A DNA stretch of 64,000 nucleotides from Symbiodinium kawagutii (Eukaryota; Sar; Dinophyceae; Suessiales; Symbiodiniaceae): contig VSDK01013331.1 in NCBI GenBank assembly GCA_009767595.1, positions 48,743 to 112,742 of the forward strand, written 5' to 3'. The translations under genes and the position numbers were made by a program. The notes beneath the pieces are model-generated. The model did not search any database and was not told the origin of the DNA. It saw only the letters and a program-made list of their open reading frames with translations. Shown here piece after piece: positions 9,456 through 19,311 of the stretch (the stretch's first letter is position 1; each line of letters opens with the position of its first letter).

Positions 9456-9605
9456 TCGTTGAGGGTTCCTGAATCGGAATCGGGCGCCACTCGTGCATTT
9501 GTGGATCCTGAACAGCTCCAGAACTGCCCAAGAGGACAAGACTGCAACACACAACGCCCAGAGTTTTCACGAAGTTCCAAGATTTTCCATTGCTTCGACA
9601 CTAAT
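9456..9605 (+). CDS. candidate exon downstream of 9237-9317
   Basis: After a TCAAG acceptor-like site, phase 0 reads SLRVPESESGATRAFVDPEQ, LQNCPRGQDCNTQRPEF and SRSSKIFHCFDTN. The phase fits the preceding exon. The 3' end is not fixed; a family B element starts near 9632. Confidence 0.35.
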
Positions 9606-9631
9606 CAAAACCCAATACGATTAAATACATG

Positions 9632-9745
9632 GGTGTTTCTCAAGCCATAGGGGTACCTACCAAAATCATCCAGCTTAGTAGTCATTTATAGTAAAAAAAC
9701 CCCAGCATTTTTTTTAAGGGTCCCCCAAACTGGCTTGGGAAACCA
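9632..9745 (+). repeat. interspersed inverted-repeat element, family B
   Basis: GGGTGTTTCTCAAGCCATAG then GGGGTACC, AAATCATCCAG and TCATTTATAGTAA. The right end is GGCTTGGGAAACCACCATAT. Confidence 0.85.
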
Positions 9746-9842
9746 CCATATAGTTGGTATATCCCCTATCATTAACCATTGTTTTCCCTATCATTGTTGC
9801 TGGAAATCCCCCATTAGTTGGTTGGTTAATATTGACCCAATA
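9746..9842 (+). repeat. interspersed element, family A (short copy abutting a B copy)
   Basis: GTTGGTATATCCCCTATCAT, GTTTTCCCTATCATTG and GGTTGGTTAATATTGACCCA. It begins directly at the right terminus of the B element. Confidence 0.7.
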
Positions 9843-9889
9843 AATACATCAATGGTTGATCTCATCAACTTTCAGGTCCCAGTTCCACC

Positions 9890-10062
9890 ACTGACTTCGT
9901 CCCACACCGCGGAACGTGCCGTGCCGTGGCCGTGGCCGTGTCCCAACGCCGGGGCGGGCCTCGCATGGCCCGGTTTCTGCCAAGGCTCCGGTCTGCACCC
10001 CAGCTCCAAGCCTGACACCTGGCGGTGGGTCAGACTGGCGACCGGGTCAGCCGCAGTTCACC
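9890..10062. other. GC-rich island, possible exon of undecided strand
   Basis: This is the most GC-rich stretch between 5 and 12 kb. The plus strand reads SHTAERAVPWPWPCPNAG then AGLAWPGFCQGSGLHP and is open to a TAA near 10066. The minus strand is also partly open. No clear splice pair was found, so only the island is noted. Confidence 0.3.
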
Positions 10063-10078
10063 AGTAATAGGCTTAACT

Positions 10079-10265
10079 AGTTGGTTAATGACTAAGAATA
10101 GGGTTTAATAAGTAACAATTAGTTGGAATAGGGTTAGTAATAGGGTTTAATAAGTTAGTTACTAACCCTAGGGTTACATTGTTACTTATTGTTTAATAGG
10201 GTTACATTGTTACTTATTAAACCCTTATTAACCCTATACTAGTTGGAATAGGGTTTAATAAGTAA
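10079..10265. repeat. palindromic GGGTTTAATAAGTAAC block
   Basis: Direct and inverted copies of AATAGGGTTTAATAAGT and TTACTTATTAAACCC alternate, so the block could fold into several hairpins. Flanking family A fragments suggest it formed from rearranged A elements. Confidence 0.7.
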
Positions 10266-10760
10266 CAATTATGGCTATGATAGGTAATGGGTGAAGCACT
10301 TCACCAACCAACCAATGGTTAATGGCTAACAATGGGAGATAACCACCAACAATAATATGGTTAATGGCTAGCAATGGTAGTTAATAATAGGGTGTAATAA
10401 GCAACAATAGTAGGGGATATATACCGACTATATGGCTTTGGGTCAATATCAACAAACCAATTTATGGTCAACCATAGGAGATAACAATCAACAATAGAAG
10501 GGGATATACCAGCTATATCCAGCTATATATGGCGAACTGGGTCAACATTGATCAACCAATGATGGGAGATAACCACCCCAGCTATTACAGCTGGTTAATG
10601 TTCAACTGGTGGATAATAGCTGCTCAATGTTGAATAATAGGAGATAACAACCAAGAATTTCATAGGGCATATACCAGCTATATCCAGCCATGGCGAACTG
10701 GGTCAAGCAGTGGACCAAGCAAGTTCATGGGGGTTAACCACCAACAATAAAAGGGAAAAC
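10266..10760 (-). repeat. cluster of family A fragments, reverse orientation
   Basis: Repeated AACAATAG.AGGGGATAT, ACCAGCTATA and GGCGAACTGGGTCAA, the inverse of TTGACCCAGCTCGCC. At least three partial A elements lie head to tail. No coding signal was seen up to about 10950. Confidence 0.75.
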
Positions 10761-10959
10761 AGCCTGGTGAATGATGGGACAATTGATAGGTTAATCTATG
10801 GTTAATTAATTCGAATATTGATTAATGACAACTGGCTATGGCTAATTCATGCAATCCCAATCATCACTTAACAACTGTGGATCAATCAATTAAGCATGAC
10901 AATTATTACTTAATAACCTATAGGCAATCATCACTCTGATTGTTGGCTGTCAGCGTAGC

Positions 10960-11060
10960 AGAAGGCTTGATGACTGCTTGTCGGATGCCCGGCTGGAGGA
11001 CTGCTTGCTAGCAGCTGATTCATCAATCAGCTGCCACGCGAAATCTGATCTTAAAGGAGC
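10960..11060 (+). CDS. candidate exon, unknown
   Basis: After GCGTAGCAG the plus frame reads RLDDCLSDARLEDCLLAADS then SISCHAKSDLKGA. It has protein-like acidic/Leu spacing. No clear donor. It may belong with the plus exons at 11190 and 11708. Confidence 0.3.
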
Positions 11061-11189
11061 TATCCTAACATTTGGTGAACGGGCACTCCTGATAGCTCCA
11101 ACTGGCTCCTCCGTTAAAGGGCTTCAAGGATATCCCTGCCAAAGCTCATCGCTCCCTCCCAACCACCGGCCAGTATCAATTGGTATCAG

Positions 11190-11288
11190 CTAGCAGTGCC
11201 AAATGCTATACCGCTCTGTGGAGCCGCTATCGGTTTTGCGGCAGAGAGTGCTGAAGTTGCGTCCCCTGCTTGGAAGATTCCCCATTGA
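11190..11288 (+). CDS. candidate exon, Ala-rich
   Basis: The frame SAVPNAIPLCGAAIGFAAES then AEVASPAWKIPH ends in TGA at 11286-11288. A GA-type donor (GAAGAT) after CTTG could end the exon earlier. A different plus frame over the same bases is longer but Arg/Leu-rich. Unknown product. Confidence 0.35.
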   Translation, partial: LAVPNAIPLCGAAIGFAAESAEVASPAWKIPH

Positions 11289-11435
11289 CCAGAGTGAATC
11301 ATGGCTGCGAAGATCAATTCAAGACAACCACGAAGCACGATCCACCTCAAAAAAGAAAATGAACGACCCCATGATTGACACAAAAAACATGACTCGCTCA
11401 GCATGATGAAGACTCCGACTTAACCCGAATCTTAA

Positions 11436-11545
11436 TCTGGTTGGTGGTTTCAACCCCTGTGAAAAATATGTCTCAACCAACCAACCATTTGTTAATGTGG
11501 GGGAATGAAAAAAGATGTCAATCAAACCACCGACAATTGTAGCCG
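11436..11545 (+). repeat. interspersed repeat, family C
   Basis: CTGGTTGGTGGTTTCAACCC, CTGTGAAAAATATG, AACCATTTGTTAATG and GATGTCAATCAAACCACC mark a copy of family C. Confidence 0.8.
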
Positions 11546-11707
11546 TTTACCCATCATTGTTGCTTCTTATCCCCTCTTACCAGCCACCATAATCCCCTGT
11601 AAAGAAAAAAACAACTCCATCAAACCACCAAGCAGTTCACCCTCAGAGCCACCCAAGATGTCAACCACCATTCCAGTCATGCCAAAAGCATGACCGAATC
11701 TTAAAAG

Positions 11708-11908
11708 GACCCCTGTCCACCTGGAATTCTTCGTGCACAATTGCTGGCACTCCTCCATGCTGCCAACACCTCAGCAGCGGCGCTGGAGGCGCCGGTGACC
11801 GGCGAACCCTCGGGCTCGGTGCAACTCGTTACATCATTCGATCAGTCGGTGATCGTCGCTGACTTCCTCCACAACTTGGCCTCTCAAAGCGCCAAGGATG
11901 GTGCCTGA
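11708..11908 (+). CDS. candidate C-terminal exon, Ala/Leu-rich
   Basis: Open from an AAAAG acceptor to TGA. It reads DPCPPGILRAQLLALLHAAN, TSAAALEAPVTGEPSGSV, QLVTSFDQSVIVADFLHNL and ASQSAKDGA. It has strong GC3 and globular/helical composition, and a stop just upstream in the same frame marks the intron side. The 67-residue length suggests a terminal exon. It probably follows plus-strand exons near 11.0-11.3 kb. The family is not recognised. Confidence 0.55.
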   Translation, partial: DPCPPGILRAQLLALLHAANTSAAALEAPVTGEPSGSVQLVTSFDQSVIVADFLHNLASQSAKDGA

Positions 11909-11954
11909 AGCTATGATATCTGTGGAAAACATTGGCCTTGCTGATCCTTGCAAA

Positions 11955-12018
11955 TGCTTAGTAATGATTAGTAATGATTAGTAATGGTTAGGAATGGTGA
12001 GTAATGGTGAGTAATGAT
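11955..12018. repeat. TAATGATTAG decamer tandem
   Basis: Six or seven imperfect copies of GTAATGATTA / GTAATGGTGA. Confidence 0.8.
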
Positions 12019-12065
12019 TAAAAAAGCATCGCACTTGAAACAGTCAGACTTCGCTCCCTTCGCAG

Positions 12066-12155
12066 TTCAATCAGCGTGGGTCCCTTGGTACTTCTCCCGA
12101 CGGAACAAACCTCGCAGCACCGGAACCCAACACCAGCAAGTGGGCAAATCGTTGA
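12066..12155 (+). CDS. possible short exon
   Basis: A CTTCGCAG acceptor precedes FNQRGSLGTSPDGTNLAA then PEPNTSKWANR and TGA. The composition is plausible but there is no independent support. 12160-12630 is AT-rich and I see no gene in it. Confidence 0.3.
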   Translation, partial: FNQRGSLGTSPDGTNLAAPEPNTSKWANR

Positions 12156-12633
12156 GTCATTCACCATTCTCGACGAATTTCAACCAATATGAACTACTGA
12201 CCATGAGCTCAGAATCACTATCGTCTATTAACGATTGACTTATCTATATGAACCATTTCTATGCTCTATCATTCTATTCTCTATTAACAATTAATTTGTC
12301 TATCAAACATTTTAAGAAACAAGTAACATCACGATGAACAATTAATATACCAAGTTGAATCACCATTTCTATGATCTATTAACAATCATATAACTTATCT
12401 ATAAACCATGAAAAATCACTATTATCCACTATACCATCTAAATAACAATCAACATCACCATTAAATCCATTGTCAAAGAGTTCTAGAGCATCTTTTCAGC
12501 CGTGTTGCAGGGATGAAAAAAATGCAAAGATTCCATCTCGTCAACCAGGATGATTGTCAACCAAGTGGATCACCATCACCATTATCCATTGCTGACCTCC
12601 AGTCAAAATCACCATTAAAAAACAACAGCAATA

Positions 12634-12755
12634 GATGGTTGTGGGTCAGTTCACCCCGTACCCCTGGTTCCCCCTATCATGAACCAGGCTGTTTTACCTC
12701 TAGTTCTGTTGGTTATTATCCTCCATTCGTTGGTTGGTTAACTGCTTGACCCATG
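12634..12755 (+). repeat. interspersed element, family A
   Basis: GATGGTTGTGGGTCAGTTCA, CCCCGTACCCCTGGTTCCCC, GTTGGTTATTATCC and GGTTAACTGCTTGACCCATG. Confidence 0.85.
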
Positions 12756-12756
12756 G

Positions 12757-12935
12757 CCAGATCCCCAAGTCCCAGTTGAACGTATCTCAAACCATGCGCC
12801 AGGGCGCCCGATTGCGGCGGCAGCGAGTCATCCGTTCGCAGGTCTGCGTCCCGCACCACGGCTGGGCACTTGGTCTCCTGTCGTTGAGCCAGCGGCAGCA
12901 AGGTGCCATGGTGGCCGCACGGGAGGGGGTTCATA
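12757..12935 (-). CDS. candidate exon, unknown protein
   Basis: The minus frame reads MNPLPCGHHGTLLPLAQRQ, ETKCPAVVRDADLRTDD and SLPPQSGALAHGLRYVQL then GLGDLAMG. It is bounded upstream by a CCCCCAG acceptor and downstream by a family A terminus. A plus frame is also open, with an Arg/Gln-rich product. I prefer the minus reading on composition. Not recognised. Confidence 0.4.
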
Positions 12936-12949
12936 GCTGGGGGGTTATG

Positions 12950-13260
12950 ATGGTTAACCCTAGGGAATATCAACCATTAGCATGGATTCGAGAACTAGTC
13001 ATAAGGAAAATCCTAGGGAAGATCAACTAGTTGACTTGTTCAAAACTAGTCAATTAGTGGCTATTAGCACCATTATGGTTGATAATAAGAAAAACCATGG
13101 GATTTTTCTAGGGCCAACTATGGTTCATAGTGGTTTTTTGGGGGATTACTATGGTTAATAATTGGGACGCATATGCTGTGTGCATAGGGAAAAGCATGGG
13201 ATTTTCTAGGTTAATAGTGGTTTATAACCATTAATGAAGTTAATAATGGGAATAACAACC
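12950..13260. other. AT-rich spacer with TAGGGAAAA/ATGGTTAAT repeats
   Basis: Loose repeats of CCTAGGGAA.ATCAAC, GGGATTTTTCTAGG and ATGGTTAATA. Similar text occurs at 18000-18110. No gene signal. Confidence 0.5.
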
Positions 13261-13426
13261 AGCAAGAAGGGTTTAACTACTAGTCATGCAGCTTCAGTTT
13301 TCAGTTTTGGGGTCCAGTTATCATCCAAGTCAACCACTTACGGTGATAAACCAACCAGTTTTGGGCCTATGACATGAAAAACCAGCAGCCCTCGGTACCC
13401 TTGGCTCCCCCAGCCACCGTCCTCAC

Positions 13427-13522
13427 CAGCACGGCAGCAGGCCAGCGCTGATACAACGCCTGGATTGCCCTTGAACTGCGCTGGGCCACTGAGGGTCTTC
13501 AGAAAGCAAACATCCGTCAATC
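13427..13522 (-). CDS. candidate internal exon (LTDVCFLKT), paralogue of 9008-9103
   Basis: A CCGCTCCAG acceptor and GTGAGG donor bound exactly 96 bp, phase 1 at both ends, so the exon can be duplicated without breaking frame. It reads LTDVCFLKTLSGPAQFKG then NPGVVSALACCRAG. The intact acceptor makes this the better preserved of the two copies. I do not recognise a named domain. Confidence 0.55.
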
Positions 13523-13809
13523 CTGGAGCGGGCGGAGCCATGAGAAATGGCCCACATGACCTGCTTTTTCTCGAGAAGTTCCGATGATTTCAGAGATTTC
13601 TGACCGTGTCAGGCTGATTCTTTCATTCAGGCATTGATTGACACCTGAATGAAGTTCCAGGTATGTATATATTGTTGTAAAGTATTTCCGCTGGAAGTAT
13701 GCACCTATGATTCGAGCGTGTCTGTGTTTGTGCATTCACATAAAGTATTCAGACAGGACTGTGATGCGAATGGATGAATGCGTGTATGGACCTGTGCATG
13801 GATGCAGGC

Positions 13810-13840
13810 ATGTAGGTAGGTAGGTAGGTAGGTAGGTACA
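13810..13840. repeat. TAGG tetranucleotide microsatellite
   Basis: Six or seven tandem GTAG units. Confidence 0.9.
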
Positions 13841-13849
13841 AGGTTACAA

Positions 13850-13910
13850 GCATAGTTTAATGGCTTATTAATCAACTTATAACTAGGGGGGCCCACCTTG
13901 TAGGTATGTG
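13850..13910 (+). repeat. interspersed repeat, family D
   Basis: TAATGGCTTATTAATCAACT, TATAACTAGGGGGGCCCACC and TTGTAGGTA match the right half of family D. 13910-14210 shows no gene. Confidence 0.75.
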
Positions 13911-14212
13911 CGCATGTCTACATGTTTGTTTTTGTACAAGCGAACTCATCTGACTGGAACGAGTACGAGCATTCCTTGCTGCTTATGTGTTTGCCGGATT
14001 GCTCACCTGTCCTGATCGCTCCCTTGCTTGTGATTTTTCGGTGGCTTGCTGAAAGGCTGAGGCACAGCTATACAATATGAGACTGGAAAATTAAACACAA
14101 AAAAAACAGAAAACTATTCCCACAAAAATGAGACAATTTATGATACATTCCTCGAGTCGAATTCGCTGACAAAGCAGCGAATTGAAACCCAGTCTGCCAC
14201 TTCCAACGTGCA

Positions 14213-14440
14213 AATGGCTGTGGGTCAGTTCACCCGGCTAGTCCCCCTGGTTCCAGTATCCTTAACCAGGCTGTTTTCCCTATGGTTTTGTTGGTGAACT
14301 TATCCCGCATGAAAGTTGCTTGGTATTGACCCCATGCAAAGCTGGTATATCCACTACTCTTATTACTGATTATACCCTATCACTAACCATTAACCACCTA
14401 GGCTCCCCCATAATTGGTTGGTTAATTGCTTGACCCGGTC
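14213..14440 (+). repeat. interspersed element, family A (double unit)
   Basis: TGGCTGTGGGTCAGTTCACC, CCCCTGGTTCCAGTATC, GTTTTCCCTATGGTTTTG, then CTGGTATATCCACTACTC, ACCATTAACCACCTAGGCT and TTAATTGCTTGACCCGGTCG. Confidence 0.85.
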
Positions 14441-14448
14441 GCTCGCCA

Positions 14449-14480
14449 GCGCTCCGCGCTCCGCGCTCCGCGCTCCGCCT
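14449..14480. repeat. GCGCTCC heptamer tandem
   Basis: Four tandem copies of GCGCTCC beside the A-element terminus. Confidence 0.9.
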
Positions 14481-14511
14481 GGAGTTTCCCGTGCAGCGCC
14501 CCATGCACTCA

Positions 14512-14596
14512 CATCGCAGTGGTCTCGTTCCGTGCAGAGCCGCTGGCACACCGCAGCTGACATCACCTGCGCTTGTGAACAGCTGGCCATTCTACA
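14512..14596 (+). CDS. candidate exon, unknown protein
   Basis: After a CACATCGCAG acceptor the frame reads WSRSVQSRWHTAADITCACE then QLAILHGE. The block ends exactly where the next A element begins (ATGGCGAG.TGGGTCAA). Exon-like islands abutting A termini recur in this window. Product not recognised. Confidence 0.4.
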
Positions 14597-14815
14597 TGGC
14601 GAGTTGGGTCAAGCACTTAACCAACCAATAATAGTTGGTTCATGGTTGATTTAATAAGGTATAATAAGCAAACAATAGTAGGGGATATACAGCTATACAT
14701 GGCGAGCTGGGTCAAACCATCAATCATGATGGATGACAAGCAACAAATCTATAGGGAAAACAGCCTGGTTAATGATAGGGGAACCAGGGGTACAGGGTGA
14801 ACTGACCCACAGCCA
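14597..14815 (-). repeat. interspersed element, family A, reverse orientation (double unit)
   Basis: GGCGAGTTGGGTCAAGCAC, AACAATAGTAGGGGATATAC, GGCGAGCTGGGTCAAA, then AACAGCCTGGTTAATGATAG and GAACTGACCCACAGCCA. 14820-15440 is AT-rich and holds no gene I can support. Confidence 0.85.
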
Positions 14816-15744
14816 CGTCTGTGACCTGTTAGACAGAGGTTTTTTTAGATGGTTGTATATGTTCTAAATATACAGTTTTATACTTATATGTAGATTTTTG
14901 TTTTAAAAAAACTTGTGTAATCATCTATGATACGTATATGCCTGTATAGTGACATAGGATTCTAATATACGTCTATATAGTGACATATTGTTTGATAGTT
15001 CCTGATTGGCTTTTGAATAGATTGTATAGATGTCTTGTGCTTAAGTAATGGTTTATAACACATGGTGGGTATGGTTCAGAATAGTCGTTGTAATCATGTT
15101 TCACGACGGTGAAGAATAATGGTGGCAGCTTCCGAAGTGTGGTTGGTCAATACCCTCAGTTGATGATGGATGACTAATGACGCTCCATGATTGATTGAAA
15201 TAATCCCAGTTGATGATCAATGATTGTTCATGATTGATTTGACACTAATGGTCAAGTGCTTAGGAATAACAAAAGCTACAAACGGTTAGTGTAATACTCG
15301 TGGTGAATCAAAAATGGTTGATGAATAGTTCGGCAAACCGTTGGAAGCATTCATTCGTTTGACGGAACGCTCATAACACTTATGATTGGTGATGCATTTA
15401 TAACATGAATGATTAGTGATGATTCCAATAATGTTTATTATACATGTGTATATATACATTTATAATTTCTGATGATTCCAAGGATGTTTACCATGAAGAA
15501 TGGCTGATACTAACCCTTGTTAATGCTGGGCTGACCGTCTTCGCTGTCCAAATGGGAGATGAACCAATGAGTAGACCTCAATGGGATGTCATTGCACTTG
15601 GTTCAATCACCGTGGTGTTCCCTGCGGATGCGACAAACAAAACGCCTGTTGAATCAGTGCCTGTACCCTGACTTGTACCTGGCAAAGCCACCTGATTCTG
15701 ATTCTGTGGTATCCAACTTCGCTGGCGAACTGGAAATGTTCAAC

Positions 15745-15850
15745 TTCCGTTGCGGGCATGCTCTGGTCGCAGAGCTGGACGGGTATGCGTTGTGGACAGG
15801 TTGTTGTAAAACTCATCAAAAAAACCCATATCCTCGTGCTGTTGCCCGCT
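15745..15850 (-). CDS. possible exon, Phe/Thr/His-rich peptide
   Basis: After a GGTAG or CAACAG acceptor the minus frame gives GYGFFDEFYNNLSTTHTRPA then LRPEHARNGS and TGA. Overlapping plus and minus ORFs (15586-15981 and 15607-15858) exist, and none can be preferred firmly. Low confidence. Confidence 0.25.
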
Positions 15851-16595
15851 ACCACCATCTTCCATACACTCTTCTCTTAAGCAGAAGCGAAATGGCAAAT
15901 GACACAGCCACAACGATGGAATATGAAGAAATGGATCACATCTTCATTTTCCATGAGTTCAAAAAGGCCCCATGCTTGTAGCATCGTTAATCAATCGAGC
16001 ACTAAGACGGCTTGGGTGCGCCATGGGGCAGAACGAGGTGTTGCTTTAAGCAGCAAGAGATCCGGTGAAGGAACGCAAAAACCACGATTGTTGTTTCTTC
16101 CCAGCGGAGGTTGCACTCACAGCCATAGATTGCCATCATGATGCATCATGGATCAATTCAATCCAGGTCTTTTCGCCAGAGTTCAGCCAAGAAGCATGCG
16201 GAATGCTGTCTAAATCTTGACCTCAGAAGACAATAAGTGGCTGCTCTCATACCTCAATGAGAAGACCATGAGGTATTTTCAGTATTTTCCTTTTTTTGAA
16301 TCTGAAACCTTCCTGAAATCCAATGATTTGGGGGCACGCACGACATGGATTTCCAACCCCAACACACTCAGCTGGACCCGAGCTTTGGTGGCCCGTTGGC
16401 TTGCCATTTAAGAGATCCCCTGTTGGCAGCTTCAGGATGTCGGTACCGCAAACGCCAATGGCCAAACAAACTCAAACAACTTGTGCCACAATTCCTCCGA
16501 ACTCCATGAATTATCATGATGAATCAACTTGCAATATCCACAATTCCCTCGATGAAGTCCATGTCTTCGATGAACTCCATGAATTCATCTCTCAG

Positions 16596-16758
16596 ATTCG
16601 CCTTGCCACACCCTCCAATCCCATCCCAACCAGCGCAACCAGCGGCCATTGGCAACGTCTTGGTCCATCAACTGTTCAGGACAGCCGGACACCTGCTGCC
16701 ACTGGAGCATTTCCAGCCTTGGGGACGCAGCGCACTTGAAACCGTGAGGAATGCTTAG
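16596..16758 (+). CDS. candidate C-terminal exon
   Basis: A strong CATCTCTCAG acceptor is followed by FALPHPPIPSQPAQPAAIG, NVLVHQLFRTAGHLLPLEHF and QPWGRSALETVRNA, then TAG. It has protein-like composition and good codon bias. The facing minus-strand gene ends at 17023, so two genes would converge with about 265 bp between stops. Product unknown. Overlapping frames (16323-16739 plus, 16247-16465 minus) are probably shadows. Confidence 0.5.
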
Positions 16759-17022
16759 TGCTTGTGGTTTTTCATGTGTGAGAAGTGTTTAATGATTAAA
16801 AGTGGCCACATGTGTGGTTAACCAATGATTGATCATGACATAGTCGTGATCATTGATGCTTGATATGGCTAAATACGTCATTTACCATGGGGAAGGTTTG
16901 ATTTGTGATGAATTGATGATCAAAAAAACGCGAATTTTGCTGTTTATTTTCACAACAACACGCTGAACAGCCATGACAGCAGCAACAAATAATGTTATAA
17001 CAAAAATCGTCCAAAATAATTT

Positions 17023-17158
17023 TTACAACAGGGCCATTTTACAACTTCCAACTGCAGCCACCACAAGCACAAAAACAACGACCAAGACCACCGCAATGAC
17101 ATTCTGACGTGCATAGAAGTCCCACGCTTTGAGTGGTTCATAGCAAGGATTGTCCACA
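17023..17158 (-). CDS. candidate C-terminal exon with transmembrane helix
   Basis: An AAAAAAG acceptor precedes a frame that starts VDNPCYEPLKAWDFYARQ, continues NVIAVVLVVVFVLVVAAV and ends GSCKMALL with TAA. The 18-20 residue Val/Leu/Ile run is a clear membrane helix, with a short Lys-containing tail after it. This is the pattern of a single-pass membrane protein with a very short cytoplasmic end. It could be the C-terminus of the somatomedin-B-like gene upstream on the same strand, but no continuous exon chain was proven. Confidence 0.6.
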
Positions 17159-17179
17159 CTTTTTTGTTAAAGGAGAACT

Positions 17180-17520
17180 AAAACAAAAACGATAAACTGG
17201 TGAAAACTAGTATGAGTAACTGTCATTATAGAATATCATTATGCTTTTTTGGTACATAACAATTACATTAAAAATCATCTTATAAGTCCATAACCATTGT
17301 ACATGACCATTATAAGCAATCATTAGTACAACACCATTTTAAGCCATCATTATTACTAATCATTCCGCATAATTGAACCATTTATTTACAAATCATGACT
17401 AATCATGATAAATCATTCTAAGCCATTATGGCTATATGGTAAATCAATCATATCCCAAAAAGCCTAGAAAGCTCAGTTCGGATTTGTAATCCACCCAGAT
17501 TATAAGCAAACATTGCAAGC
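17180..17520. other. AT-rich spacer with TTATAAGCCAT-type repeats
   Basis: Loose repeats of CATTATAAGC.ATCATTA. and AATCATGA. No coding signal. Confidence 0.5.
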
Positions 17521-17541
17521 CACTCGAAGCCATGATATCAT

Positions 17542-17862
17542 TTGGCAGTGGGTCAAAACCCCGTATCCCTGGTTCCCCTATCATTAACCATTGTTTTCCC
17601 TATGATTTGGTTGGTCATTATAAGCCATTATTGGTTGGTTAACTGCTTGACCAGCTCGCCATATATAGCTGGTATATCCCCTATATAGTTGCTTGTTGTT
17701 ATCCCCTTTGATTATCCATTTACCAGCTAGTTAACCATTGTTGTTGCCCTATGATTTGGTTGGTCATTATAAGCCATTATTGTTGGTTAATATTGTTTTC
17801 CCTATAGTTTTTGGTTATTAACCACCATTAGTTGGTTGGTTAATATTGACCCAGCTCGCCAT
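17542..17862 (+). repeat. interspersed element, family A (triple unit)
   Basis: TTTGGCAGTGGGTCAAAACC, then GTTTTCCCTATGATTTGG and ACTGCTTGACCAGCTCGCCA. A second part has TATAGCTGGTATATCCCCT. A duplicated CCCTATGATTTGGTTGGTCA block runs to AATATTGACCCAGCTCGCC. Confidence 0.85.
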
Positions 17863-17864
17863 TT

Positions 17865-17955
17865 GTCAAGTCGCCAGGCATGTCGATGTGCGGCAAAGAC
17901 CTCGTGGTGCGATGCATCTCGGCCCACGCTCGCTACGCTCCCAACGACTTCCTGC
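17865..17955 (-). CDS. candidate exon, unknown protein
   Basis: A GTGGCTGCAG acceptor precedes EVVGSVASVGRDASHHEVFA then AHRHAWRLDKW. It is open to the A-element terminus, and a GT/GC donor was not located. It lies between the TM exon at 17023 and the His-rich exons at 18.7-21.2 kb, all on the minus strand. Confidence 0.4.
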
Positions 17956-18111
17956 AGCCACATTTGCTTCGAAGCTCCATGGGATTTTCGAGGGTTCGCC
18001 ATGGTTAATGGTGGTTCACTAGGGGCTTATATTGGTTAATTAGTAAGAAGGAAAAGCCTAGGATTTTTCTAGGGTCAACTATGGTTGGTCGTGGCTTTTT
18101 GGGGGAATTAT

Positions 18112-18250
18112 GGTGGTTATATGGCGAGCTGGATCCATATTAAGCAACAATAATAGGGGATAACCACCAAGAATTTCATAGGGAAACAATGGTTAATGTG
18201 ATAGGGGAACCAGTGGGACTAAGGGTGAACTGACCCACTGCCATATTGGT
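18112..18250 (-). repeat. interspersed element, family A, reverse orientation
   Basis: ATATGGCGAGCTGGATCC, ATAGGGGATAACCACC, CATAGGGAAACAATGGTTA and GGGTGAACTGACCCACTGCCA. Confidence 0.85.
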
Positions 18251-18739
18251 TAATAATAGGGAATAGTCACCAACAATAAGGTTTAAAACAACTAGTGGTT
18301 CGAAGCCTCCTGGTAGCTCCTGGCCTCGCTCCCATTAAAGGGCTACACTCCTGGCTCCTGGCCTCGCTCCCTCCCAACCAACAGCCACACGGCATCTAGA
18401 AATCTACTAGTATTCCATGGCAGTTCGTAATCCATCTTGCCATTGGAGTAGTAAAAATGGCTATCGCTCGCTGGTTTTTGGAGGGTAACTGCCAGCTATC
18501 GAGTTGATTCTGCGACCCATTATTCAATATCATTCATGGAACACAAGTGCTGAGTGATCATGGCCACTGTGAAAAAGCTGAAAGAGAAAGCCGAGTTTCA
18601 AGTTCAAGGGAATTTTCCGGGGTGGGGACACCTTTCACGGACACAAGTTCTTCCTTGGAAGATTTGATACTGCGAAGACGACCAGCCCCGCCTCGTATGT
18701 TTGTTTTTGAGCTGCTGGCAGCCCAGATTTTTGTGTTGG

Positions 18740-18832
18740 TTCACCACCGCCGCCACCGCTGCCACCGCCGCCACCGTGGCTATAGCCATGGCCAGCATTG
18801 TGGTGGTGCGAGCGGTGAGCGTGGGAAGCTGC
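18740..18832 (-). CDS. candidate exon, His- and Gly-rich
   Basis: A CTGGCAG acceptor is followed by SHAHRSHHHNAGHGYSHGG and a Gly/Ser run, and the block meets GTGAACC as donor. His-rich composition links it to the His/Tyr-rich exons at 21.0-22.0 kb on the same strand. The low-complexity codons (CCACCGCCG.. on plus) also resemble a trinucleotide repeat, so confidence is limited. Confidence 0.35.
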
Positions 18833-19311
18833 CAGTTTAGCGTGGGAAGTCGTTGAAGGCTCCTGGCAACACAGGGTATCCTCAGGCAATGGTTGAACAG
18901 GATCCGGGGTGGCAACCCACCCAGTCTTGGGAACCTTTACGTACTAGTACTTCCAATCAGTAGAGATTAATGCTTACTACGATTATCAACGCCCTACTCT
19001 TATCGATGCGTTGATGGTCATTGATGGTCATTACCGACTATCATAACTGAGTGTATCATCATTTTTGCCAGTGGCTATCAACCATGTTACAATCGATGGC
19101 ACTACGAATATACTACGACTAGTATTATCACCTTTGATAGAACAGGGTGCTGCTACGGCACGTGCTACCACTGGTAACCCTTAAGGAAGGGTTATTGACA
19201 TTGTTACTACTAGTGGCACCAGCAGCTCAAGTTCTGCGCAACTGCGCGCGTAGAATGCCAGGCTGAGCTGTTGAGAAAGGTCAGATATTTCAACGTTGAG
19301 AGTATCAACCC

